DNA of 22,263 nucleotides from Bacilli bacterium. Its GTDB lineage: Bacteria > Bacillota_I > Bacilli_A > RF39 > UBA660. The position numbers and the translations under genes are program-made. This document shows positions 6,140 to 13,775 of the stretch, piece by piece. The notes beneath the pieces were generated by a model that was not told where the DNA came from, ran no database searches, and saw only the letters and a program-made list of their open reading frames with translations. The stretch lies in assembly GCA_900766325.1 (NCBI GenBank), contig CAAFVA010000007.1, positions 1-22,263 of the forward strand. The letters run 5' to 3'. Positions within the stretch are counted from its first letter, which is position 1; each line of letters begins with the position of its first letter.

Positions 6140-7138
6140 TTATTGTAGTTTTCTTAATTGGATAAATTTAAAGGTGTTATCACCACTTGCGTTTCCATAT
6201 ATATACATTCTATCAATACTATCTATTTGTTCTTGAGTCAATGTAAACGTAACACTTTTAATACCTTTACCAAACCCACACCTTACAACCACATCGTCAT
6301 TGCCTTCACCACTTCTTAATGTAATTAAACCATTTGCAGAAGGCATTGCCCCCTGATAGTCTCTTACAAGCATGTATGTTACACCCGGTTCTAAACTATC
6401 AACTAATTGTTTAAAAAGCGGCTGGTAAGCAGTATAATATGTTGCTGGGTAGCGGCTTACTAAATAACCTTCTTCTGTTTTTGTAACAGTCCCAGAGTTA
6501 AAAGGATTTAATAACAATTCATCAGTAAATAGGTTTTCATAAGTAGTTTCAGTCGAATAATTAACTATAAAATACAAGTATCTTGGTTTGTTTTGATACG
6601 TGTATGTTATCGTTGCTTTTGCACTACTATCAAAAGTACTAAAATCATCAATTCTTATACTAAACGAAACATCAACAACTTCTCCAGGGGCAACCTCCGT
6701 TTTAGAAAGCAAACCATCAGTTATTGAAATATCGCTTGCATCTTTCGTAGCCTCAGTAGAAATAACACCGTTTGTATAATTAAGGTTTGTTGGATTAACA
6801 AACGAGATAGTGTATGTTACCGTTTTACCTTCTAAACTACCAAGAACCGTTTTATCTAGATTTAAAACGTAAGTATCATCTTGCCAAGATTCACTTTTAT
6901 AGCTAATTAAATACCCACTATCGAAATCAGATGTAAAATAATAATTATTAGTAGTATCTCTTAAAATTGAAGTAACAGGTAGTTTTTCACCCTCATAATA
7001 GTCTACCGTACTTGCAACACCGTTTATAGTTAAAGACTCACTAAAAAAAGCATAGCCAGCTGACAGACACATCACGTATATTCCTAAAATAATTCTTATT
7101 AAAAATGATTTCTTTTTAAATGCTGATTTTATCTTCAT
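6140..7138 (-). CDS. Secreted protein with SipW-type leader and extra C-terminal domain
   Basis: The leader has a basic start, a hydrophobic run (about 13-30) and GYAFFSESLTINGVAST, closely matching the neighbours. Residues ~40-195 are clearly homologous to the protein at 7160 (YYEGEKLPV, SWQDDTY, LSKTEVAPGE, TYTYQNKPRY). A further ~135 residues follow that the paralogue lacks. This tail contains YMLVRDYQGA and ends in IYGNASGDNTFKFIQLRKLQ, weakly like carbohydrate-binding jelly-roll ends, but I cannot assign it. The ribosome site is GGGTGATGCA before the ATG. It lies 21 bases after the 7160 gene and 22 before the peptidase gene. It is probably exported and processed by that peptidase. Confidence 0.75.
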   Translation of the reverse strand: MKIKSAFKKKSFLIRIILGIYVMCLSAGYAFFSESLTINGVASTVDYYEGEKLPVTSILRDTTNNYYFTSDFDSGYLISYKSESWQDDTYVLNLDKTVLGSLEGKTVTYTISFVNPTNLNYTNGVISTEATKDASDISITDGLLSKTEVAPGEVVDVSFSIRIDDFSTFDSSAKATITYTYQNKPRYLYFIVNYSTETTYENLFTDELLLNPFNSGTVTKTEEGYLVSRYPATYYTAYQPLFKQLVDSLEPGVTYMLVRDYQGAMPSANGLITLRSGEGNDDVVVRCGFGKGIKSVTFTLTQEQIDSIDRMYIYGNASGDNTFKFIQLRKLQ

Positions 7139-7159
7139 TGCATCACCCGCTATAAAAAA

Positions 7160-7753
7160 TTATTGATTAAAATATCTTATAATAAAGTAAAAATATCTTG
7201 GTTTATTTTGGTATGTATAACTTATGGTTGCCTTCGCAATATGCTCACCTAATTCTGTTAAAAAGTTGAATTCAACAGTAAACATAACATCAACACTTTC
7301 TCCAGGAGCAACTTCGGTTTTAGATAAAGACCCGGAAACTGATTTTAACCTAGAATTATAATTTTCTATTATTTCAGTATTTATTGTTCCGTTTGAAAAA
7401 CTAGTTGTCGTTGGATTAGTAAAGGTAACTACGTAAGTGATTGTCCTACTCCCCGCCACAACGCCAACTTTTTTCTCAAAATTAAGCTGATACGTATCAT
7501 CTTGCCATGTTTCCGAATCAAAATCAACGAACGGTTTAGTACCATTAGCGGTATAATATCTATTATTACTCGTATCTCTTATTACGGCAGCAACCGGAAG
7601 TTTTTCGCCCTCATAATAATCCACCGTACTTGCAACACCGTTTATGGTTAGTGACTCATTAAAAAAAGCATAACCAACAGTTAAGATAAGAACATAAGTA
7701 AAAACTATTACACCAATAACAAATAATTTTTTTCTTACTTTAATATCAAGCAT
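7160..7753 (-). CDS. Secreted protein with SipW-type leader
   Basis: The protein has 197 residues, with a basic N-terminus, a hydrophobic segment (about 9-28) and the leader motif GYAFFNESLTINGVAST. The mature part is a beta-rich domain that is the same module as residues 40-195 of the protein at 6140. It ends almost directly after the shared NKPRYFYFII. The ribosome site is AAGGGAG, 8 bases before the ATG. It is the first gene of the set 7753-4921, which runs through the peptidase gene. The role is probably structural or surface-related; the exact function is unknown. Confidence 0.75.
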   Translation of the reverse strand: MLDIKVRKKLFVIGVIVFTYVLILTVGYAFFNESLTINGVASTVDYYEGEKLPVAAVIRDTSNNRYYTANGTKPFVDFDSETWQDDTYQLNFEKKVGVVAGSRTITYVVTFTNPTTTSFSNGTINTEIIENYNSRLKSVSGSLSKTEVAPGESVDVMFTVEFNFLTELGEHIAKATISYTYQNKPRYFYFIIRYFNQ

Positions 7754-7777
7754 AAAATTAACTCCCTTATCGTAATA

Positions 7778-7806
7778 ATATTAACATAATCCTAACTAAA
7801 AAACAA
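7778..7806 (-). promoter_or_regulatory. Promoter of the 7753-4921 operon
   Basis: TTGTTT (7801-7806), a 17-base spacer and TAATAT (7778-7783) on the minus strand. The -10 element is imperfect. Confidence 0.45.
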
Positions 7807-7811
7807 TAAAA

Positions 7812-7833
7812 AAAGATAAGCGAGCCTATCTTT
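7812..7833 (-). terminator. Terminator after the 7839 gene
   Basis: AAAGATAGG pairs with CTTATCTTT (one wobble) around a CTCG loop, followed on the minus strand by seven T residues. Confidence 0.8.
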
Positions 7834-7838
7834 CATAC

Positions 7839-8342
7839 CTATCCAGTTATTTGCTGGTAGTTTAACTTAATAGTAAACGAAACATTGCTAGATGATTCAT
7901 TAGAATTTTCATCCCACATTACCTTTATGGTAAAGCTTTGTGTTCCATTTTGCGCTACTTCCTGATCCTTTAGTTCGGTTAATCCGGTATAAGATACCTT
8001 TACCGATGCATCAGTAGTTAATCCCGTTTCTTCCAAACTAATTAACTTAGCTGGAATACTTCCTTTATTCGTTACGGTAACTGGAATAGTAACGTATGCT
8101 CCCGGATACTCTAGTTTTGGCACGTTAATTGTTAAAGTATTTTTATCATCACTAATTTCTGCCGTACTTCCTGTAGAACCTACTTCTTCCTGTATTGTAG
8201 CCTCGGTAAATTCAACGTCAAAATTACCTTGTGCCGTTGCCGTACCATTAATCGTCAATGTTTCGCTAAATAACGCATAGCCTACCGCTACTGCTAAGAC
8301 AAACGCAACAACACCAATTATTGCTATACTTTGTTTTTTCAT
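7839..8342 (-). CDS. SipW-dependent-type secreted protein (camelysin/TasA-like), paralogue A
   Basis: The protein has 167 residues, with MKKQ, a hydrophobic run (5-22) and the leader GYALFSETLTINGTATAQG (21-39). This matches the SipW-cognate signal-peptide class, in which cleavage occurs within or just after the region following the hydrophobic core. The mature domain is beta-rich, with PKLEYPGAYVTIPVTVTNKG and PAKLISLEETGL, like the COG1361-type or camelysin-like domain. It is a close paralogue of the protein at 8481 and is transcribed alone, with its own promoter (8372-8401) and terminator (7812-7833). Related proteins in Bacillus are biofilm fibres or surface proteases; no protease motif is seen here, so a fibre or surface-layer role is more likely. 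Confidence 0.82.
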   Translation of the reverse strand: MKKQSIAIIGVVAFVLAVAVGYALFSETLTINGTATAQGNFDVEFTEATIQEEVGSTGSTAEISDDKNTLTINVPKLEYPGAYVTIPVTVTNKGSIPAKLISLEETGLTTDASVKVSYTGLTELKDQEVAQNGTQSFTIKVMWDENSNESSSNVSFTIKLNYQQITG

Positions 8343-8371
8343 GTTTACTCCTTTCTATATCTTATAAAAAT

Positions 8372-8401
8372 ATAATACCACAATTTAAAAAAAGTAATCA
8401 A
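8372..8401 (-). promoter_or_regulatory. Promoter of the 7839 gene
   Basis: TTGATT (8396-8401), an 18-base spacer and TATTAT (8372-8377) on the minus strand. The GGTATTAT context is shared with the promoter of the paralogue at 9037. Confidence 0.6.
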
Positions 8402-8456
8402 CAAAAATAAAATTACTTTCTTATAATTAACATTATAAACGTAAAGCAACAAAAAA

Positions 8457-8480
8457 AGATTAAAGCTTTCACTTTAATCT
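8457..8480 (-). terminator. Terminator after the 8481 gene
   Basis: AGATTAAAG (8457-8465) pairs perfectly with CTTTAATCT (8472-8480), followed on the minus strand by seven T residues. It abuts the TAG stop. Confidence 0.85.
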
Positions 8481-9005
8481 CTATTGTGTTACTTGTTCAT
8501 AATCCATGGTAATTGTAAACGCGGCTTTATCAACGGTTGAATTAACATTTTCAAGCCATTCAACTCTAATTACCATTTGTTGCGTTTCACCTTGATTAAT
8601 TGGCGTTTCACTAGCAGCTACTCCACTATAAGTAACCTTAATTGGACCAGCATCAGTATCTAAGCCAGTTTGATTAATTTGTTTTAATTTGGCTGGAATA
8701 CTTCCTTGGTTTGTTATTGTAACTGGTATTTCAACGTATGCACCTGGATAATCTAACTTGTTAACCGTGATTGTTAACTCATTTTTATCATCAGAAATCT
8801 TCGCAAGTTCGTGTTCTGGTTCGGTCGTTTGCTTAGTATAACCTTCACTTGTAACATCACCAATAGAAGTAAACTCAACGTTAAAATCACCTTGTGCCGT
8901 TGCCGTACCGTTAATCGTTAATGTTTCACTAAATAACGCATAACCAATTGCTACTGCTAAAACAAAAACTATTACACCAATTATAGCAATATTTTGCTTT
9001 TTCAT
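8481..9005 (-). CDS. SipW-dependent-type secreted protein (camelysin/TasA-like), paralogue B
   Basis: The protein has 174 residues. The first 40 are almost identical to the protein at 7839, including GYALFSETLTINGTATAQG. The mature domain shares the KLDYPGAYVEIPVTITNQG and PAKLKQINQTGLDTDA blocks. It differs by a longer loop after the leader (GDVTSEGYTKQTTEPEHE). It is a monocistronic unit with its own terminator and a promoter overlapped by a 20-bp palindrome. AGGAGAGGAG upstream gives a strong ribosome site. It is likely a secreted surface or matrix protein cleaved by the peptidase at 4921-6117. Confidence 0.82.
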   Translation of the reverse strand: MKKQNIAIIGVIVFVLAVAIGYALFSETLTINGTATAQGDFNVEFTSIGDVTSEGYTKQTTEPEHELAKISDDKNELTITVNKLDYPGAYVEIPVTITNQGSIPAKLKQINQTGLDTDAGPIKVTYSGVAASETPINQGETQQMVIRVEWLENVNSTVDKAAFTITMDYEQVTQ

Positions 9006-9022
9006 AACTTATCTCCTCTCCT

Positions 9023-9042
9023 TATTATCTATATAGATAATA
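9023..9042. promoter_or_regulatory. 20-bp perfect palindrome overlapping the -10 of the 8481 gene
   Basis: The half-site TATTATCTAT is followed by its exact reverse complement. The outer six bases on the minus strand are the -10 element TATTAT, so a bound dimeric repressor would block initiation. It is AT-rich but perfect over 20 bases. Confidence 0.5.
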
Positions 9043-9065
9043 CCGTCAATTCAAAAAATAGTCAA
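9037..9065 (-). promoter_or_regulatory. Promoter of the 8481 gene
   Basis: TTGACT (9060-9065), a 17-base spacer and TATTAT (9037-9042) on the minus strand. Confidence 0.7.
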
Positions 9066-9079
9066 TATATAAATTAAAA

Positions 9080-9102
9080 GATTAACACCAATAGTGTTAA
9101 CC
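9080..9102 (-). terminator. Terminator after the muramidase gene
   Basis: GATTAACAC (9080-9088) pairs with GTGTTAACC (9094-9102) with one wobble, followed on the minus strand by TTTTAATTT. Confidence 0.7.
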
Positions 9103-9120
9103 TAATAGTATCTTTATTTT

Positions 9121-10077
9121 TTAAATAACTAATATTTGTCCTGGTTTTATAAGGTTTGGATTATCACCTATAACGTTCTTATTTTTATTGTATAGTGTTT
9201 TCCAATTAACCCCATATTTTTCTGCTATTTCACTTAACGTATCACCCTTTTTTACTACGTAAGTGGTTGGATTTATATCATTTTCTTTTGCGTTAGGTAT
9301 TCTTATTATTTGTCCAGGATATATTTTATTAGGATCAGGTATGCTGTTATAACTTGCAAGTTTTTGATACGTGGTTCCATACTTAGATGCAATACCGCTT
9401 AACGTATCACCTTTTTTTACCACGTAATTTATTTCACTTTCATTATTTTCATTGTCATTTTGCTTCACGTAATTATTTAACCCAGCCGTCTTAATAATAC
9501 TTGGATAGTCTTTGTAAGCAATATCTAAATCAACGTTACCCTCTATTCCTGGAATACTTCCTTTTGATGAGTATTGCCACATTCCAAATGGTTTATTATA
9601 GGTAGGAGCGTTTGCCCATTCGGCTAGCCATTTATCATACTTATCTAAAGAGTTATTATTTAGTTTCCCATTTAAGTAGCTTAAATTTGCGTAAATAATT
9701 ACATAATATCCAGCATCTTCTACTCTTTTACAAAAAGCGTTTACAATGTCTACTAGTTCATCTGCTCTTACATCTTCTGTTACGCTTGACGATTCTACGT
9801 CAATTGCAACTGGATAAAGTGGTTTATAATTTTTTATTACGTTGATAAAACCATCAGCTTCTTCTAAAGCTTCATCAACGGTTGTCGCATACGAAAAGTG
9901 ATAAAATCCATATGGTATTCCGACACTTTCCAAACCTTGAACGTACTCTTTATATTTGCTATCTTCAGTGAAATGTCCATAACTTGTTCTAACCATCGCG
10001 AAATCAACATTTCCTTTTAAACTATTAAAATCTATGTTTCCTTGATAATAACTTATATCAATACCCTTCTTTTCCAT
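9121..10077 (-). CDS. GH25 muramidase (lysozyme) with two LysM domains
   Basis: It hydrolyses the MurNAc-GlcNAc bonds of peptidoglycan. Residues 4-195 are the GH25 barrel: Asp7 in GIDISYYQG, the catalytic Asp93 and Glu95 in AIDVES, MWQYS (146-150) and NVDLD (181-185). Two LysM peptidoglycan-binding repeats follow, about 217-262 (YVVKKGDTLSGIASKYG) and 273-318 (YVVKKGDTLSEIAEKYG). The start is well fixed by AAGAAGGGGG just before the ATG. The catalytic domain begins at residue 4, so there is no signal peptide and no in-frame upstream start that could supply one. Export would need lysis, a holin or a non-classical route. A terminator follows at 9080-9102. Confidence 0.93.
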   Translation of the reverse strand: MEKKGIDISYYQGNIDFNSLKGNVDFAMVRTSYGHFTEDSKYKEYVQGLESVGIPYGFYHFSYATTVDEALEEADGFINVIKNYKPLYPVAIDVESSSVTEDVRADELVDIVNAFCKRVEDAGYYVIIYANLSYLNGKLNNNSLDKYDKWLAEWANAPTYNKPFGMWQYSSKGSIPGIEGNVDLDIAYKDYPSIIKTAGLNNYVKQNDNENNESEINYVVKKGDTLSGIASKYGTTYQKLASYNSIPDPNKIYPGQIIRIPNAKENDINPTTYVVKKGDTLSEIAEKYGVNWKTLYNKNKNVIGDNPNLIKPGQILVI

Positions 10078-10157
10078 TTTCCCCCTTCTTTCATTATTAG
10101 TAAATGAAAAAAGGAAAAAATGAATAATTATAAAATCTCATAAAAATAGAGTTTATT

Positions 10158-11570
10158 TTAATTATTAACCTTTTGATGAACAACTGGACTATCCATGGTA
10201 AGTGGTGCAAAAGTATATCCGTTTGATAAACCATACTCTATTATTCTTTCTACCGAATCAACTGTGTATGGTTTTATGTCATGCATTAAAACAACGTTAA
10301 CCTTATTTTCTTTTATTCCTTCTATAACGTTTTGTACGATCTTATCACTATCTTTAGTATTACCTGCATCCCCAGATAAAATTGTCCAATCAAAATATCT
10401 AAATCCAACATTCTCTACTTTTTTTGTTAATTCGCTCATTATTCCCGTTTTATACTTTTTACTAACGGTATTAGAACTTCCTCCCGGGAACCTTACTATC
10501 CATGATTGGACGCCGGTATATTTTTCTACTTTACTTTGTATTTTAAGAAGGTCTTCCATATAAGCGTCTACACTACTATATATAATCCCATAATTATGAG
10601 TATAACTATGAAGTCCCACGGTATGACCTTCATTATGCTCCCTTGTTAATAACTCGTTATACCGATCATCATACCCGGTAACAAAAAACGTAGCCTTAAC
10701 GTTATATTTTTTTAGTATGTCAAGCAATCTTGCGGTATGTGCTCCCGGACCATCATCAAACGTTAAATATATTACCTTTGTTAAAACTTGTCCTGGAACA
10801 TAGTTATTCTTAGGAAAAACTTTAACCGTCCTTGTAACTGTTTGTACGTTTTTAAATTCGTCAATTACGGAATATGAAATGTAATACGTCCCAGGTTTTG
10901 AAGTGTCTACATCACCTTTTACTAAAACTTGTTCAGTAATGTTGCCATCGCAATTATCTATTGCAACATATCCAGGCTCTGTGTATTTATCACCAACGGC
11001 AAGATATACGGTTTCTCCATCGTTCAAAATAATGGTTGGTTTTTCGTTATCCATAATAATAGCATCAAACTCTTTTCTTGTGGTGTTACCAGATGAATCT
11101 GATACTTTATATATTATTTTATTGTTTACTATTTTATACATTACTTTATCGGTTATATCACCATCATAGTTATCTGTTGCAACAATTTTGATGTTATCAG
11201 TTTTACCGTTTGGACAAACGCTTGTAAAAGCACCATCAACGGTTAACTTAGGTTTTTCTTTATCTACAACCTTAACTTCTTTTATTATAGAAAAATTTTT
11301 ATCTTTATATTTAGCGGTATAAGTTAAGTGGTAAGTACCTAGTTTTTTTGTATTTACTTTACCTTTAACTTTATAGTTTATATTTTTACAGTTATACTTT
11401 GTACCATAACATAAGTTTATTTTATCGTTTTTATAGCTACTAAAAACGTTTACCTCTTCATAATTTTCAAAATTAATTACATGTATATCTTTTTTTAAAT
11501 AGGTAAAATAAACGCTAGATAAAACGATAAAAATAGAAAGTATAAATATTATAATAAATCCTTTTTTCAT
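10158..11570 (-). CDS. Membrane-anchored NodB-family polysaccharide deacetylase with Ig-like domains
   Basis: It probably removes acetyl groups from peptidoglycan or another surface glycan outside the cell. An N-terminal membrane anchor spans residues 4-25. Three Ig-like repeats follow at about 30-102, 105-173 and 176-252, the last of DUF5011 type (VGDKYTEPG and KPGTYYISYSVID). The NodB domain (about 265-455) shows all motifs: TFDDGPG with Asp272/Asp273, HSYTH with metal ligands His321 and His325, RFPGG (360-364), DW (394-395) and LMHD with His430. This resembles PgdA-type GlcNAc deacetylases, whose action lowers lysozyme sensitivity. It lies 80 bases before the muramidase gene on the same strand, with no strong terminator between, so they may be co-transcribed. 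Confidence 0.9.
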   Translation of the reverse strand: MKKGFIIIFILSIFIVLSSVYFTYLKKDIHVINFENYEEVNVFSSYKNDKINLCYGTKYNCKNINYKVKGKVNTKKLGTYHLTYTAKYKDKNFSIIKEVKVVDKEKPKLTVDGAFTSVCPNGKTDNIKIVATDNYDGDITDKVMYKIVNNKIIYKVSDSSGNTTRKEFDAIIMDNEKPTIILNDGETVYLAVGDKYTEPGYVAIDNCDGNITEQVLVKGDVDTSKPGTYYISYSVIDEFKNVQTVTRTVKVFPKNNYVPGQVLTKVIYLTFDDGPGAHTARLLDILKKYNVKATFFVTGYDDRYNELLTREHNEGHTVGLHSYTHNYGIIYSSVDAYMEDLLKIQSKVEKYTGVQSWIVRFPGGSSNTVSKKYKTGIMSELTKKVENVGFRYFDWTILSGDAGNTKDSDKIVQNVIEGIKENKVNVVLMHDIKPYTVDSVERIIEYGLSNGYTFAPLTMDSPVVHQKVNN

Positions 11571-11590
11571 AACTCTTACACCTTATTTTT

Positions 11591-11599
11591 ATTATAACA
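11591..11599 (-). promoter_or_regulatory. Extended -10 promoter of the deacetylase gene
   Basis: TGTTATAAT on the minus strand is an extended -10 (TGnTATAAT). The -35 at 17 bases (TTTATA) is poor. GGTG upstream of the ATG serves as ribosome site. Confidence 0.5.
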
Positions 11600-11621
11600 C
11601 CTATATTCAAAAGTATAAAGA

Positions 11622-11648
11622 AAATAACGACGTTATTCGTCGTTATTT
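11622..11648 (-). terminator. Terminator overlapping the stop codon of the 11633 gene
   Basis: AAATAACGAC (11622-11631) pairs perfectly with GTCGTTATTT (11639-11648), followed on the minus strand by T-rich sequence. The final Asn-Asn-Asp-Glu-stop codons form the 5' arm and loop. Confidence 0.8.
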
Positions 11649-12889
11649 GAAAGCATGCTAACGGCCTTCATGACCGCTATTTTACCATATGAATAAGTAA
11701 GACTCCCTTGCTGATATGCTATATATGGCTTTCTTACTGGTCCGTCACAAGAAAGTTCAATTGATGAACCTTGAGTAAATGAGCCTGATGCCATAACCAC
11801 TTTATCACTATATCCTGGCATGTCCCAAGGAAGTGGTTTTGATGCTGAATCAATTGGTGAGGCACTTTGTATTCCTCCGCAATAACTAACTAAGTCTTTT
11901 TCGTTTCCAAAAATGATATTTTGAACAATATCCGCTCTTTTTTCATTATATTTTGGTTCTACTTCGTATCCTAATTCTTCTAAGACTTTACTCGTTAAAA
12001 CGGCTGTTTTTAAAGACGATGCAACAACGCTAGGTGCAAAAAATAGTCCTTGCAAAATTGATTTATTAATGCCAAGGCTTGGTCCAACTTCTCTTCCCTC
12101 TCCTGGAAGTGTTAATCTTTCACCCGCTAAATTAACTAATTCTTTTTTACCTGCAATATATGCTCCGTTAGGTGCGATGCCACCTCCTAGGTTTTTAATT
12201 AGAGAACCTACTATTATATCTGCCCCAACTTCTAGTGGAGTTTTATCCTCCACAAACTCACAGTAACAATTATCAACCATTATAATAACTTCTTTATCAA
12301 TGTTTCTTATTTCTTTAATTACTTTTTCTACTTTGTCTACCTGAATACTTTTTCTTGTGGAATATCCTTTACTTCTTTGTATTTCAATTAGTTTTACTTT
12401 GTTACTTTTTAAATATTCTTTTATTTTGTCATAATCAAAGTCATTATCTTTTAAATCTATTTCATCATACTTAACTCCGAATGATTTTAAAGAACTTTTA
12501 TTTTCTTTTATTCCAATTACTTCATGAAGTGTATCATAAGGGGTACCAGTAATACTAAGCATTACATCATTCGGTCTTAAATACGCAAATAAAGCAACGC
12601 AAAGTGCGTGAGATCCAGATATAAACTGAGATCTTACTAGTGCGTCTTCTGCTCCTAAAACATCCGCAAAAACACGTTCTATAGCATCACGCCCCATATC
12701 ATCATAACCGTAACCAGTTGTTGAATTAAAATGCGCCTCCGTTATATTGTTTTTATTAAAAGCATTAAGCACTTTTAAACTATTTACATTACATAATTCA
12801 TCTATCTTTTTAAACTCTTCTTTTAAGTTTTCTTCTGCATTTAAAACTATTTCTTTAGCTTTATTGCTTATTCCAAATTCGTTGTACAT
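11633..12889 (-). CDS. PLP-dependent enzyme, aluminium-resistance / methionine-gamma-lyase-like family
   Basis: The 418-residue protein belongs to the family named aluminium resistance protein or YnbB (PF06838, fold-type I PLP enzymes). Visible features include STTGYGYDDMGRDAIERVFADVLGAEDALVRSQFISG in short conserved pieces near 56-92, Asp206 in MVDNCYCEF as the likely pyridine-nitrogen partner, and Lys232 in VGSLIKNLGGG as the likely PLP Schiff-base lysine. The physiological substrate of the family is not settled; carbon-sulfur lyase activity is inferred from homology. It starts 11 bases after the KilA-N gene, whose TAG stop sits inside the TAGGAAGTGATG ribosome site, so translation is probably coupled. 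Confidence 0.88.
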   Translation of the reverse strand: MYNEFGISNKAKEIVLNAEENLKEEFKKIDELCNVNSLKVLNAFNKNNITEAHFNSTTGYGYDDMGRDAIERVFADVLGAEDALVRSQFISGSHALCVALFAYLRPNDVMLSITGTPYDTLHEVIGIKENKSSLKSFGVKYDEIDLKDNDFDYDKIKEYLKSNKVKLIEIQRSKGYSTRKSIQVDKVEKVIKEIRNIDKEVIIMVDNCYCEFVEDKTPLEVGADIIVGSLIKNLGGGIAPNGAYIAGKKELVNLAGERLTLPGEGREVGPSLGINKSILQGLFFAPSVVASSLKTAVLTSKVLEELGYEVEPKYNEKRADIVQNIIFGNEKDLVSYCGGIQSASPIDSASKPLPWDMPGYSDKVVMASGSFTQGSSIELSCDGPVRKPYIAYQQGSLTYSYGKIAVMKAVSMLSNNDE

Positions 12890-12900
12890 AGCATCACTTC

Positions 12901-13773
12901 CTATTTGTTTTCTATTAATTTATTATCGCTTTTGTCAAATTCTTGAATTCCAATAATATTCTTATCATTTATTAATATTTCTAATTCTTTTCTAGCCGTA
13001 TTATTCAACTTTTCTAGTCTTTGGTTTTGTGGAATATTGTTATCTATCATATTAGCATTTAAAACTTCTAAATTACTTAATACCACTAAATGAAGAATAT
13101 CCGTATAATCTCTTATATTACCACTTAAGTTAGGATTTTGTTCTCTCCATTCCTTTGCGGTCATACCAAACAAGGCAACATTTATTACATCCGCTTCATT
13201 TGCATATACAAACATTTTTTGCTTTTCCGTTAATTTTGGGACAATGTTTTCTTTTATACTATCAGTGTGTATTCTATAATTTGTTTTAGACAGGCTCCTT
13301 CTAACAGACCATTCTATTTGTTCTTGATAACTTTCATTATATTTTAACCTTTTGAATTCTTTAATCAAATACAATTTAAATAAATTATCAATCCAAGATG
13401 CAAATTCTAATGCTATGTCTGAATGTGCAAATGTACCAACACTATATTTCCCCTTACTATAAGTTAATCCTTTGGCATTTACTCTTGTACACCATTGACT
13501 CGGTGACATTGTAAAAGATTTTTTTGGGGCTTCAGTTTTAATTAGGCTGAATTCCGCCGAATTAAAATTTTCATTGCTCAATTCCTCCCAAAGTCCCAAA
13601 AATTCAATAGTATCATAGTTGCTCAGCCACTTTTTGATAACATCTGATGGATCGTTTGGATTTTTATATTTAGCTAAATCCGTCAAAGAAATATAGTCTT
13701 CATTATCTATTCTCATTACTCGTATTTCATTTTCATTAACATTCATAGTTGTCGTAATTTGCGTTTTATTCAT
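12901..13773 (-). CDS. KilA-N domain DNA-binding protein
   Basis: Residues ~10-130 form a KilA-N domain: YISLTDLAKYKN near 27-38, WLSNYDTIEFLG, then TRVNAKGLTYSKGKYSVGTFAHSDIALEFASWIDNLFKLY in conserved order (ending near 139). The remainder is helical, with KLTEKQKMFVYANEADVINVALFGMTAKEW, also seen in KilA-N proteins of Bacillota. KilA-N proteins are usually phage or mobile-element DNA-binding proteins, often of unknown target. No phage genes flank it; its neighbours are metabolic. All four Asn/Asp codons that directly precede a Val codon end in T, unlike the mixed usage in nearby genes, a weak hint of foreign origin. It is coupled to the PLP-enzyme gene downstream and preceded by a possible leader ORF. 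Confidence 0.87.
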   Translation of the reverse strand: MNKTQITTTMNVNENEIRVMRIDNEDYISLTDLAKYKNPNDPSDVIKKWLSNYDTIEFLGLWEELSNENFNSAEFSLIKTEAPKKSFTMSPSQWCTRVNAKGLTYSKGKYSVGTFAHSDIALEFASWIDNLFKLYLIKEFKRLKYNESYQEQIEWSVRRSLSKTNYRIHTDSIKENIVPKLTEKQKMFVYANEADVINVALFGMTAKEWREQNPNLSGNIRDYTDILHLVVLSNLEVLNANMIDNNIPQNQRLEKLNNTARKELEILINDKNIIGIQEFDKSDNKLIENK

Positions 13774-13775
13774 AC

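Noticed and set aside
10138..10165. Possible terminator after the deacetylase gene
   Set aside because: Only a short CTC/GAG core with a bulged A-T extension can be paired, too weak to call.
2507..11570. Apparent abundance of AACGT/TACGT (Asn, Asp or Tyr codons ending in C before Val codons)
   Set aside because: On spot counting, the same genes also use codons ending in T in this context (for example about 5 C to 4 T in the deacetylase), so no firm bias can be claimed without computation.
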